A program made the position numbers and the translations under genes. This document shows, piece by piece, positions 54,051-64,000 of a DNA stretch of 64,000 nucleotides. The stretch is from contig JAKSZP010013552.1 in assembly GCA_022478985.1 (NCBI GenBank), positions 1-64,000 of the forward strand. Direction: 5' to 3'. The DNA comes from Massospora cicadina (Eukaryota > Entomophthoromycota > Entomophthoromycetes > Entomophthorales > Entomophthoraceae). The first letter of the stretch is position 1; the number at the start of each line of letters is the position of its first letter. The notes beneath the pieces were generated by a model that worked only from the letters and a program-made list of their open reading frames with translations, was not told where the DNA came from and did no database searches.

Positions 54051-56640
54051 ACAAGCGGCCATAACTTTGATGTTTGCCATAAAAGTCTCAGCTGCAGCTA
54101 TAAATATAGACCAAACCTTATACCCTTATGACCAAAAAAAGTAGCAATATCCAGGCCCTTTTCATTGCCAAAATTTGTGACCTAGAGCATACACTGAATT
54201 AAATATGGGTGGTTGACACCCAATCCTATTTGACCACCCCATTTATGAATAACCCTTAATCCCAAATTCATCACTGTATACGATCCATAAAAGACCTATG
54301 TGCAGTTAATCAAGTAGATCTGTTACTATTATGAGGTATTTTAGATTGTGAACCAAAAATAATCTTTTTCAAACAAATGGCTCAATTAGGTCCTCATCAC
54401 TTTATAAAAATATGAACCAGATGCAATACAAAAGAAAGAAATTTACTAATAAATTTGCACTAAATTAATTAAAATTTGACTAAATCAAGGTTTAGTTTAA
54501 TTGACAAGTTTTGACGTCATTGAAGCAAGATCCAATGTCTTAAATCAAACAATAATGGCTTTTGGGGAATGCGCTGGCATTTTGTGCTTTAACTTAATAA
54601 GTCTCCTTCCCATATTTCATTATAAGATCTAGAACCTTGCTTATGGTAGAGTTTGGTTAGTTCTCTTTTCCTATAGAAAACGTAAATCCAAATTCACAGT
54701 TTTTCATTTATTTATCATATTCCATTTCCCTCAATATTATAATATAGCCTATAGAGGGTTCGCAGATGTTATATCCAAATATAAAGGTGCCAAAGGCCAA
54801 ATATTCACATGAGAAAGCTACTAAGGAGGTTAGCTTATAAATGACCAAACTGTTCAAAAAACTCCAAGTTACGCTTAACCTACAACCATCATATTAAACA
54901 ACATTAACTCTTGTACCACCAGTAAGGAGTTGCCTTGCAATCTGTGGTCACTATTTTGGGCTTAAAGCTTTCTTAATTTAATTCCAAGTTTTTATTGTCA
55001 TGTGGTTATCTTAAATTAGCAAAATGGTGATCAAAAGGTTAACTTTACTTTGAAAATTATTTTTTGATGAAGACATCAGCACCAGCGATCCAGTCTGACA
55101 CTCTTTAAATAAAAAAGATACTATGTCTTAAAAGATGTTGACATCATGGACTCATTGGATGTGAGGCATTCTCAAATTGGAAAGTCACTTATGGTCAGGG
55201 GTGACTTAATCATTCAGTAGTTGCTTGAGGTGTTCTAAACATCCATGCGCCTCTAGAGTACATCCTTGCATTTATACTACCTCATTTCTGACTTCAGAAA
55301 AAGTGTAGTTAAGACAGTCAAGGATGAATTTTATTAATAATAAGCTGTGCTGGGTGAAGCAATTCAAGTCATGGATCTCTATGTTGTGGCGGGCTAGCGC
55401 ATGAGAGAGCTTTAAGATGGAAGATTGAGTAGGGAAAAGGTTATATAAATAGTTCTGTTGAGATCTTAGTCTTCTGGTATGGATTGTTGTTGCATTGAGG
55501 TAGAATATTAAGTCATGTTGCATTGTGCCTAGTCATTTAAGTGGTTAAAAACGCACATGGTTTATCTGCTAGTTGGCGTGCAGATGAAAGCAATTGGTGA
55601 ATCCATTCCATGATCATCCGGTTCTGTTTGAATTAAAGTTGATGGTCCTACCATGATGGGATGACACGAGTTCTAGCAAGCTGCAAGGTGTGATTTAGTT
55701 GGTGCCTCCTTAATATCTGAAGGAGACTTTATGGTGTGAATATGTGTGTCTTTGTCTGAAGTTTTTAAGGGTATCCCACATACTTGGAGTTTAAGGCCAT
55801 GAGGTTATTGCAGGTGTTGTATAAGGGATCATGACCACATTTGTATGATCTTGTCATGGTCCCTTTGAGCTTAAGGTAGGAGAGTGGTTGTTCTTGGTGG
55901 TTTCCTGTAGTGAGCATTGAAATGAAAAAATCAGCGTATGCACCCTAGGAGGTGTGATTAAAACTTGACAACTTGATATCAACATGAAGACTGATACCTT
56001 TCAATTATGAGAATATAAATAACAATGAGCCAGGACAAAGTTTTAATTAATCAGTAGAGTTTTCACTATCTATATAATCACAGGATTATACAATAGATAG
56101 ATCTTGTTTCCTCTTATTTACTTATTTACTGACAACTTTTTATACTATTACCACTTCGCTGATGGTTATCCATAAATCATTTAATGGTCCCAGAGCACAT
56201 TGGCATAATTCTTCTTTTAAGGGTGGAATTTGGCCATCTACCATTATGATTTCCTGTGTGCCCAGATATAAATTCAAAATATTCTTAATTCCAGCTTAAA
56301 TTTAAGATTTTAGATAATCTGATGACAGGATTTGAACATGATCCAAAGGTTAAGTTGAAACTATTGGTGGAGATAATCACCATTTAACTGCAACAAAATC
56401 ATCTGACGTCAGAGTCCAAACCTGATCTAGGCAATCGAATATTGTTCACCATAAGTAACCAGTATGTCACAGGATCCCCTAATAGAAAATTAGCATATAT
56501 CTTGGCTTGGGAGCACTTGAATACCTTACTAAGAAAACTTCCCTTATACTTATATATCTGTCTGAGAGAAGTAAAGAGGATATTATTTGTACTGTATATC
56601 TTTGGCCTGCCACACTCATTATAGTAAAAAAATAATTAAG
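54050..56640. other. AT-rich sequence, no gene seen; possibly 5' leader and LTR of element E
   Basis: No recognisable domain in either strand. One minus-strand frame (55523-55272) is open for 83 codons without features. About 80 bases from 55940 resemble 39612 onward and could be LTR sequence. Confidence 0.3.
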
Positions 56641-57783
56641 ATATTCCATTTAAGGAGTTTTCCGTTTATGTGAAGACTTTAATTAAAGTACAACTTTTAG
56701 TATCCTCTCCCCATGGTTTCAATTGCCCTGATCTTTTTTGATACAGTTGATGTATATCCCTCTCGTCCAGAAAGAATTGGTGTTTTCTACCAGGTTCCAC
56801 CCTGAGTTCCCAGCGAAATTATAATTACAATGAATGACATGGATTCGCGTCAGACACCTCTTCAGATCGTGATGCCGCTTGCCTCAGTGAGTGGGCGGTC
56901 AAAATGCATGTAGGAGAAGAGACAATGACTCATAACCTTTTACTTACTCTTTTATGGAGGTGAACAACCACATCCCTTCCACTGAGCAGTATTAATTACA
57001 AATCTCATACTTTGTTGAAGCCATCCAGCTACTCCTCACTGGGGCATTCATCCCTGGAGGTCGAGCAAATAGAAGATGAAACCTCATGGCACTGACACCT
57101 TTGATGGGTAAACTGACAGTTCCTCAGTTGATGGATATCAGGTCAGGGCAGGACGTTTGGAGTGCTATTCGCGTCAATTAGTGTATCCACCTCGTACCAT
57201 CTTAAGCAAGTAGACACGTTCCATCAGCAGGAACCAATTCTTCATTTACAGTTATCAGGGATTTTGCATTTGCAACACCTCCAAAATTATCAGTCTTCCT
57301 CTCTCTTCAGTAGGTAGAAATGAAGCGCCATATTGAAAATTATGCAACTCATTAACTTAATGTAGGATTTGTTAATACATCCTGATAAGGAAAAATAAGA
57401 TTTGTATGGCTAAAGCTCTCCAATTATTTTAGCCAAATAAAAGTCGTTTTACATAAGCAGATTTGAGATTTTATCACAAGAGTACAAAACCTAATCAATA
57501 ACTTTACATCCTTCATTGATGAACTCCTACACTTTTTCAAAGAGTTAATTTATGATATTTGAGACACTCCAGAAAATATTTTTTTCTACTGACCACTTGG
57601 AATTCCAGGCAATGCTTCCTCCTGAAATTCCTGGCGACCCCAGAAAACCTGGTTTGAGTTCTGCCTAGCCAATGTGGGCCCACTGGACCCTTGACCCACC
57701 AGGGCTCCCAGCCCTCTTAGGGCTAGTGCTGACCCATAAATCCCTGATGATTGACTCCAGCTAAAGTTACAACAAATCTAAAA
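56641..57783 (+). other. Probable 5' part of element A-prime (leader and gag start), unresolved
   Basis: An ATG at about 56829 opens a short frame ('MNDMDSRQTPLQIVMPLA') before stops. From 57600 the plus strand reads proline-rich segments that could be Gag. No LTR matching 63600-64000 was found, so the 5' end of the element is unknown. Confidence 0.3.
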
Positions 57784-59077
57784 TGTAAGTCCTGTGGAGC
57801 GTCCCCTACGCCTCTACTGTAAAGCTTTCACTTTTTGCAAAGAAAATGCAAAAAAAGTCACCCATCCCCCTTGTCACCCAGGGAGATCTCGCCCATGTGG
57901 TGAACAAACAGTGGGTGACGGCCTACCCTTTGAGAGTTCCTCCTTCCCCGCCATATTTAATCATGAGTGAGCTTCTCAAGCAAATTAGGGAAGATTGTGC
58001 AGAGGCCGCGGTGTAAGAGGACGCTAGCCAAATGGTGATGGTGAATGCATCGCTCCAGCTCCAATGTCAGGGCTTTACCAAAGGGGAAAAGAATCTTAAG
58101 CAATTGGGGAATTAGATCCAAATGGTAAATCCTTGGGTTGCACCAATAAGGCGAAAATCTGAAAAAATTCCTTGAAAACCCCATTGAATTTGAATGTGAT
58201 ATATTCATTCAATACCCAGTGGGATAGGGCCTCGCGCCCTGGCCATGGGTTCTTCCAGACATCGGCCAAGAAAACAAACGCCAAGCTAAGCAAAATCATG
58301 GAGAAAGAAAAAGTTTAGTGGTGAAACTTGAGTGGGAGTCAGATGGCCTGTGATAGGTTGATTTGGCATTAAGCTAGTTGAGAGATCTCATTCTGCCAAA
58401 ATCAGTTGGGCTCATAACTTCTTCGTTAATGCAGCTTCACCTATTCCCTAAGCCCCTAGTTTAAAATGCAACCGTCCCTCACTGGTACAGTTTGCTGGTT
58501 AATTATTCAATTTTTTTTTTCATCAAAATACCCTGTCCCAACCAAAAGTTTACTTTTTATTTAATTTTTGAAGAAATTTTAACCTCAGCAACTCAGGACC
58601 ATGTTTCTCAGGTTGCTTCACGATTGGGACCTAGTGGACATGCTCACCACGCTGCTCCCCACCTTTGTTAAATGTAAATTTTGTATGAATGATCTATTGA
58701 TGATATCCCCATTTGCCAGCGCACTCTGGAGGAAAGATGTGCCAATGAGTTTGGAGATCTTATCTCCTCACTGGAAGAGGTTTTGTGACCTCGCCACCCA
58801 ATATATCACTAGTGGCCCTGAGGCAAATCCTATCCCCAGCGTTGTGCCTGATGAGTCCCATAATTCTGAATTCTTGGGGCCCTCATGGGCTATTAACTGG
58901 TTGTTTGTCAGGTTGGTGGTTATGGCGGCCACCAGCCACCATCTCTGTTTGCTTCCCTTCCACAGATTTTTCAAGTTCCTCAGACAGCAATGCCCTTGGA
59001 ATTCTAGTTTGTCATCTGGGTGCTCACGTACCCCAACTGGCAGGCCAATCTCTATTTTATCTGCCTGTTCTGTGACA
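57784..59077 (+). mobile_element. Element H, third member of the F/G/H family, inserted in the gag of A-prime
   Basis: It starts TGTAAGTC and ends TGTGACA. The flanks TAAAA and TAATT agree at 3 of 5 bases. The first part contains 'IPLVTQGDLAHVVNKQWVTA' and 'QIREDCAEA' (57850-58010); the end contains 'NALGILVCHLGAHVPQLAGQ' (58985-59050). Both blocks are shared with F and G. The 159-codon open frame at 58601-59080 and an overlapping frame show no other known domain. The Gag of A-prime continues on the right side. Confidence 0.65.
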
Positions 59078-59920
59078 TAATTGACTGACCCATATTGTCC
59101 ACCACTTCCGACCTTCTGCTTGAGTTGTGTAAAGCAGTGGTTTACATTTATCAGATGAACTTGTAGCCAGTGCTTTGCCCCATGCTGTTCATTTGGTCAG
59201 CTATCAAATTTGTGCATTGCTCCCAGGTGGCGGCAGAGGATTTTCTCACCAGCTGTGTTGTCTTGGAAATCCAGCCTCAGTTTCAGCCCACTCTCAGGGG
59301 GTGGGCTCGTCCTCTCCATCAGTCAATATTTCCAACCAGGTGTTTGATCCCCTCACTTAGATTCAAGTAAAGTTCCTAATTTCCCTGGCAAGTTCCTCTA
59401 TTATGAAAGACGACCTAGAAGATTGTGGCCTTGTTGGATGAAGTTGAAGGTGACGCCCACCATTGGGTAAAGAGTATCTTGCACTCAGCCAACCAGGCCA
59501 GGGTTTTGACTCCCCCAATCAACGTGATATCATTGCATTGAAGGTGCCAGTGGCAAGATTGAATCGTTTGCTTCATTTATTTTCCTGGTCGTGGATACGT
59601 CTAGCCTGGCTCAAATTTTAGATGCGTGCCATGATCAAGCCTCTGCACTCAGCCTTTCGCTGGACGTCGTCATGGCAGTATTCTGTGCAGTCTTGGATCT
59701 TGCATCTGGTAACCATGCTGCTTGGGCCCACCAGTGGAGACGGTGGACCAAATGCACATGAAGTCTACTTCTATCGGTGCCACACTCTTCTGGGTGTCCC
59801 CTAGGGTGGGGGCTCATATATCTCCATCAGCGTATTCTGTGGGGTCATACCAAGTCCCAGTCCTACCCACACTCCTGAAATTAAGTAATTGGATTTGACG
59901 AAGGTGTAGTGCTACCAGTC
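59078..59920 (+). pseudogene. Gag of chromovirus A-prime
   Basis: After element H the plus strand reads 'VPNFPGKFL' and then, in another frame, 'IVALLDEVEGDAHHWVKSIL' (59420-59480). This is the usual Ty3 capsid pattern ('.F.G....' and 'V..L..LEGDA..W'). The rest to 59900 is low in similarity. Confidence 0.55.
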
Positions 59921-60179
59921 CCTGAGTGTGGGTCTTGACCCGCGTTGGCTCCCATAGGTGAGGTGCCTCCCACAACTGAGAAAATGATTGTTAGTCCATT
60001 GGTTTTCCAGTTGATGTATGCCAGCGTGAGGAGATCACAAAGCAGTACCCTGGTATGGTTCACAACTTTTTGATCAATCCAGTTTACCCATCTAACCCAA
60101 TGATTACTACCACTCATATGGTGGAATCATGCGCCCTTTCCAACCAACTTGATTTTGCATATTTTTTGTTACCATTGAA

Positions 60180-60560
60180 ATAAAAATGGGTGCGCATCAA
60201 GTGTCATTACTGACCTTGGTTGACATGTTTGTGGCGAAAAACTTCATGAGTTTGAGGCTGGCGCAGTAGCTTGGGTTGGACTTGGATGTAGGGGCGTCAG
60301 TGCTGGGTGCATCATCTGCTCTGATGTCATCCTTTAGGGTGCAATGGCCGGTGGCCTTCTTGGTACATCAGTTCAGTTTCTGTGATCACTTTGTGGTGGT
60401 ACCCAATCTGCTATTCCCAGTTATTCTGGGGGTGGGCTGGTGGCGGAGCCAACAGTTGAAATTTCACTTGAATTTGAGCATAATGGCTTTTGTAAATACC
60501 CATGTGGGAGGCGAGTTTCCCTTTATTCCACTCTTACTATGGCATGGGGCCGTAGCTTAA
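60180..60560 (+). pseudogene. Protease of A-prime, active site destroyed
   Basis: The frame reads 'VSLLTLVDMFVAKNFMSLRL', where relatives have 'VDTGA.KNF': the Thr-Gly of the active site is lost. It goes on with 'HFVVVPNLLFPVILGVGWW', the normal C-terminal block ('F.VLP.L.FPVILG.DWL'). Located between gag and RT with no additional domain. Confidence 0.75.
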
Positions 60561-60639
60561 TCACTAAGCTCACTTCTCCCACGAGGCTTCGCCCGTATTT
60601 TCCCCTGGTGTTGGCGGCACGCCAGGAAATCTTTGATTT

Positions 60640-61330
60640 GAAAAAAGTTAATCGTCTTCCACCACTCTCTGAACACAATTTAGCATTCTGCTTGACAGTG
60701 GTAGTGGTTAATATCAACTGTCCACTGTATCCTTGCATGGCGGAGGAGGACAAGGCTTTAGAAATATGACTGGACAATATGTTAAGAAGGGGTGGGTAAT
60801 TAAGGAAACGTCCCCTATTTCCTCGCCTATTGTTTTCACTAAGAATGCTGATGGAGCGCTATGGCCCGGCGTTGACTATGGTCATTTGAATAATATTACG
60901 GTACACAATCCCTATACCATCCCCCTTGAACAGAAGATCAGCCAGGAGATAGCAAATTCTTTAGTGTTTTTTATATTTGACCTTGTTAATGCCTTTAATC
61001 AAATTTAAGTATCAAAGGGCAGGAATGGCTTATTGTCATTCAGACTAGAAGAGGAGTATTTCAGTTCCAGGTGATGCTGTTTGGCCTGAAGAACGCTCCT
61101 AACACGTTCCAGAATATTATTGATAATGTTCTGGGGATCTTCAGTACACCTGCACGGTGGCTTATATTGACAATATCCCTTTTATTCTCCATGCCTGAGC
61201 AGCATTAGAAAGACTTGGATGCGGTGATGGCCGCTCTGCACAAGGTGGGACTCTAGGTCAAGCCATCAAAGTGAAGTTCTTGCAAAGTTGTTACCTTCCT
61301 GGGTAATCTAGTCTAGAAAGATGGCTACTA
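60640..61330 (+). pseudogene. Reverse transcriptase of A-prime
   Basis: 'PISSPIVFTKNADG', 'GVDYGHLNNITVHNPYTIPL', 'FFIFDLVNAFNQI', 'KGQEWLIVIQTRRGVFQF' and 'GLKNAPNTFQ' appear in order. The active site is 'VAYIDNIPFIL' (YIDN, 61163-61174). Stops occur near 61006 and 61187. It is the same family as element A at the window start. Confidence 0.85.
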
Positions 61331-61379
61331 CATACCCCTAGCAAGCTCGAGGCCATCCTTAAATGGCCTAACCACACAG

Positions 61380-61830
61380 CCCAGAAGAAGTTGTGGAGCT
61401 TCTCGGGCATCATCATTTTCCCAAAAAAATTCCATGGCCCTTTTTGCAGCTGGCTGCACCGCTGCATCCCCTTGAGGGAGAAATGTGCCTTTATGCTGGA
61501 TGAAGGAGTGCCAGCAGGCTTTCATGGCCATCAAGCGGATGTTCTTGTCTCCCCTATTTTTGAACACGCTGATCCCGCCAAGCTGTTTATCATATCATGT
61601 GACGCCTCATCTTCTGTGGCTGTGGTAATTATGTTGCATAAGCATGAGGGGTGGAACACCCATTGGCCTATTTTTCCTGCAAGTTTGCCTCTTCTGAACA
61701 AGCCTGGGCCATCTACAATGAGGAGGTGGCCACCTTGCGTGGGCTTTGACCCACTGGCGGTATCTTCTGTAAGGCGCTCAGCACGAGGTAACTGTGTGGA
61801 CAGATCATTAAGCCCACTTATATTTTTGTA
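61380..61830 (+). pseudogene. RNase H of A-prime
   Basis: The blocks 'KLFIISCDASSS' (61580-61615) and, after a frameshift, 'FASSEQAWAIYNEEVATLRG' (61680-61745) match the RNase H pattern 'F...TDAS..A' and 'L..AE..Y...E.E.LA'. The first catalytic Asp is present; the later part is unreadable. Confidence 0.65.
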
Positions 61831-62039
61831 AGCCGCAGAACTTGCCACACCATCAAGAGCAGATTTATTGTGAACTTTGTACCTTCAATTCTAAGTGCGA
61901 ATTTGTGAAGAGAGCATTGAATGTGCTCCCTGAATTTCTGAATCGTAATCCTATACTGTGTATGGTGAAAGCGGATGAGAAAGAACTAATCATGGTTATC
62001 CTGCAGGCCCAAATTTTAGCTATTTCTCCTCCCACAATA

Positions 62040-63240
62040 TGATGTGGATTTGGGTCTTGACGCGCCCCTGGTTTCAAGAGTCCTAGCATCCCAGAAGGCT
62101 TGTGTAGAGGGTTTGGAGTTATTGGATCAGTTTGCACTCCTGAAGCATAAGCGATCCCTATATTCTTTGGTGGAGGGCATATTCAGTTTAGGTCACCCTA
62201 TGGGTGTCGCCCTCCTCCACAACAATGTTATCTGGTCGCACCATGACCCCACTGCAGTAGGGCAACCTGACAACAAGAAAGATGGCTTAAATCTAGTTAA
62301 GCGGATGTACAAATGGCCTGGACTGTCCACGGATATTTCATCCTGGATCACAATTTGCATTATATACGTGTGGGCCAGGCTATACTGGTCAGGAAAAAAT
62401 GGACTCCCTAACTTCCTGCAGCAGGCGGAGATTCCATGGACTTTTATGTCTGTCAACTTCATTGTTGAGTTTCCCTGCTCCAATGGGTTTACCACCGTTA
62501 TGGTGGTGGAGGATTGTTTCACTAAATTCGCCCTTTTCATTCCCTGATCTTCTTTTATCACCTCTGAGGAGATGGCCAAGCTCTTTATGCGCCATGTATT
62601 CTCAATGTTTATGTTGCTACAAGAGATCATAAGTGACTATGGTCCCCAGTTTATGGCGCAATTTTGGAATGAAATCCTCTCAATTTTGAGAATTATGCTG
62701 TTTCAGACAACAGCGTACCATCCTCAGTCAGCTGGCCAAACGGAGCGGGTAAACCAAGTTCTTGAACAGTACATTCAGTGTTACTTCTTAGCTGCACAAG
62801 ACATTTGATCAGATTATCTTCCGCTTACTCAGTTTGCATATAACAACGGAATGCATGCGCCAACATGGTTCTTGCCCTATGAGGCAGAACTGGGGTACAA
62901 CACTTAATTCTCAGTGGGGACGTCTTCATCCTGTGGTACCAGCCGCGTCTAACCACGCTCAACATATTTGCAGCACCCAGTCTCTGGTACAGGAATATCT
63001 AATTAAGGCTATTAGAGGATATAAGCGTTTTGCAGACCAAAAATGTCTCCCAGCGCACGATGTTATGGAGGCTCAAATTTTATGTTGAATACGCGCCACT
63101 TGCATATGCAGGTGACTTCCTGCAAATTAGTGAAAAACGATATGGGCCCCTTCTGGTGGAGGCGGATCTTGGTAACAATGCGTTTTTCCTGAATATTCTG
63201 GTCCATTAGAAGCAACACTCATGTTCCATGCATCACAGTT
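62040..63240 (+). pseudogene. Integrase of A-prime
   Basis: The zinc region is degraded ('TAVGQPDNKKDGLNLVKRMY', 'YKWPGLSTDISSW'). In the core, 'SVNFIVEFPCSNGFTTVMVV' has Asn where the first catalytic Asp belongs (usual 'MDFI..LP'). 'IISDYGPQF' and 'YHPQSAGQTERVNQVLEQY' keep the second Asp and the Glu, with 35 residues between. A GPF-type module, 'ISEKRYGPLLVEADLG', lies at 63120-63170. The frame 62044-62547 is open for 167 codons. Confidence 0.85.
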
Positions 63241-63269
63241 GTCCCGTTTAGGGGGCAATGCTATTGTAA

Positions 63270-63440
63270 CATGATAGTCATAATTAAAGAATTAGAGGAG
63301 GCTGAGGTCAACGCCATCTTGGCTTACCAGTGGTCATGCCATTTTCTTCTACACCTTTAAGTGGAAAGGGTTCTTAGATTACCAAAAACAGTTGGGTCAG
63401 TGCCTGAACTGCTCAAATTGTTCCAAACTGACCAAAACCT
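63270..63440 (+). pseudogene. Chromodomain of A-prime
   Basis: 'EEAEVNAILAYQ' (63285-63325), then after a frame change 'YTFKWKGFLDYQ' (63350-63385) and 'SVPELLKLFQ' (63395-63425). Together these match the chromodomain plan 'YEVE.IL..R......YLVKWKGY....TWEP......ELV..F'. The TWEP block is not readable. Confidence 0.65.
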
Positions 63441-63599
63441 TCAACGACTCACACCCTGATTCTCCCTGCCCCCCAGAAGATCGCCATGCTGATGGCAATC
63501 AAACTCCCTGTTGAGATTCTGATTTGACTGGATGGTAAGCACTGAAGAGCTATTACAGAATGGCGAGAATCTGCCAACTATGATGATATTTATGAGCAT

Positions 63600-64000
63600 T
63601 TGAGCGCCTTGAGATGAGGCAAAATTAGGTTATAATGAGTCATTATTGGATCGCCTATAAGTGAGGCGATAAGGCAATGTCAACATTCAACTAATAATAC
63701 TTAGATGCCTCGAACTAAGATAATAGAGAGTTAAAGAATAACATCCCAAAACCAATGAGATTTGGTAGAATAGAATAGTCTAAGCTAAGTGAACAGTATC
63801 GTCCTAAGTCATTGATATATAAGCAAGATGGGGCGATTGAGAGTAGTTTGTTAATAGGTTGAAAAGAGCGGAGCAGCAAAGAGTCATTGTATTTAATAAA
63901 ATAATAAAAGTGTTATTGGGGAAATTGCTCCATATTTTATTACATTTACAAGTGTGTTTGGAGGACTGACGTTCTTCACATCATTTGTCCATGGTTCAGT
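63600..64000 (+). repeat. Probable 3' LTR of A-prime, start uncertain, cut by window end
   Basis: Behind the Pol end, non-coding sequence has a TATA box (GATATATAAGC, near 63817) and an AATAAAATAATAAAA signal at 63893-63907, in the spacing of U3-R. A perfect 7-bp hairpin (ATCGCCT...AGGCGAT) lies at 63650-63670. No partner LTR is in view. Confidence 0.4.

Noticed and set aside
1..64000. CRISPR arrays, rRNA genes or bacterial operons
   Set aside because: No regularly spaced identical repeats with unique spacers, no rRNA cores and no Shine-Dalgarno-spaced gene runs were seen.

Overview
This is eukaryotic, AT-rich DNA (a visual impression; no base count was made). It is built almost entirely from decayed retrotransposons, often inserted inside one another. 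I found no convincing host protein gene, rRNA operon, CRISPR array or bacterial operon. The Ty3/gypsy elements are of two kinds. One kind is Tf1/sushi-like chromoviruses with a chromodomain. The other is a non-chromoviral lineage with a conserved extra domain between protease and reverse transcriptase. There are also two LINEs with APE-type endonuclease or RT blocks like those of early-diverging fungi. My best guess is a large, repeat-swollen genome of an early-diverging fungus (Entomophthorales or Mucoromycota-like). This is inference; another TE-rich fungus or eukaryote is possible.

Layout. 1-2950 (-): fragment of a chromovirus-like element (element A). 2950-4900 (+): integrase and LTR of another Ty3 element (B2). 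4989-29396 (-): one very old Ty3/gypsy element (C), blown apart by later insertions. In its own order C has a 5' LTR (28783-29396), gag (28.7-26.9 kb), protease (23.7-23.4 kb), a dUTPase-like domain (23.3-22.9 kb), RT in three pieces (22.95-22.71, 17.26-16.99 and 11.22-10.85 kb), RNase H (10.6-10.3 kb), integrase in two pieces (10.3-9.54 and 6.57-5.9 kb) and a 3' LTR (5901-4989). Inserted into C are: a SINE (5261-5553); element G (6573-9534), itself carrying a further insertion with a LINE-tail fragment; a LINE (11224-16991); a complete chromovirus B (17263-22713); element F (24960-26573); and a 25-base LINE tail (27143-27167).

29.4-31.7 kb and 37.0-39.6 kb are AT-rich with no gene seen. They flank a full-length LINE (31727-37008) with target-site duplications. 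41.4-54 kb (-) is another old Ty3 element (E), split by the youngest-looking element of the window, D (44292-51517). D has two 830-base LTRs, a perfect 5-bp target duplication and most catalytic motifs. 56.6-64.0 kb (+) is a chromovirus (A-prime) with gag, PR, RT, RH, IN and chromodomain, all damaged, with element H (57784-59077) inserted in its gag.

The most interesting signals are: (1) a dUTPase-like domain between PR and RT in elements C, D and E; (2) a 1.3-1.6 kb repeat family (F, G, H) with TG...CA ends, 5-bp target duplications and an internal reading frame whose copies differ mostly at third codon positions; (3) LINE insertions truncated to 25 and 51 bases but still flanked by clear target duplications; and (4) a shared YxDN reverse-transcriptase active-site box in all three chromovirus-like elements. 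All homology statements come from reading the sequence by eye, without database searches.
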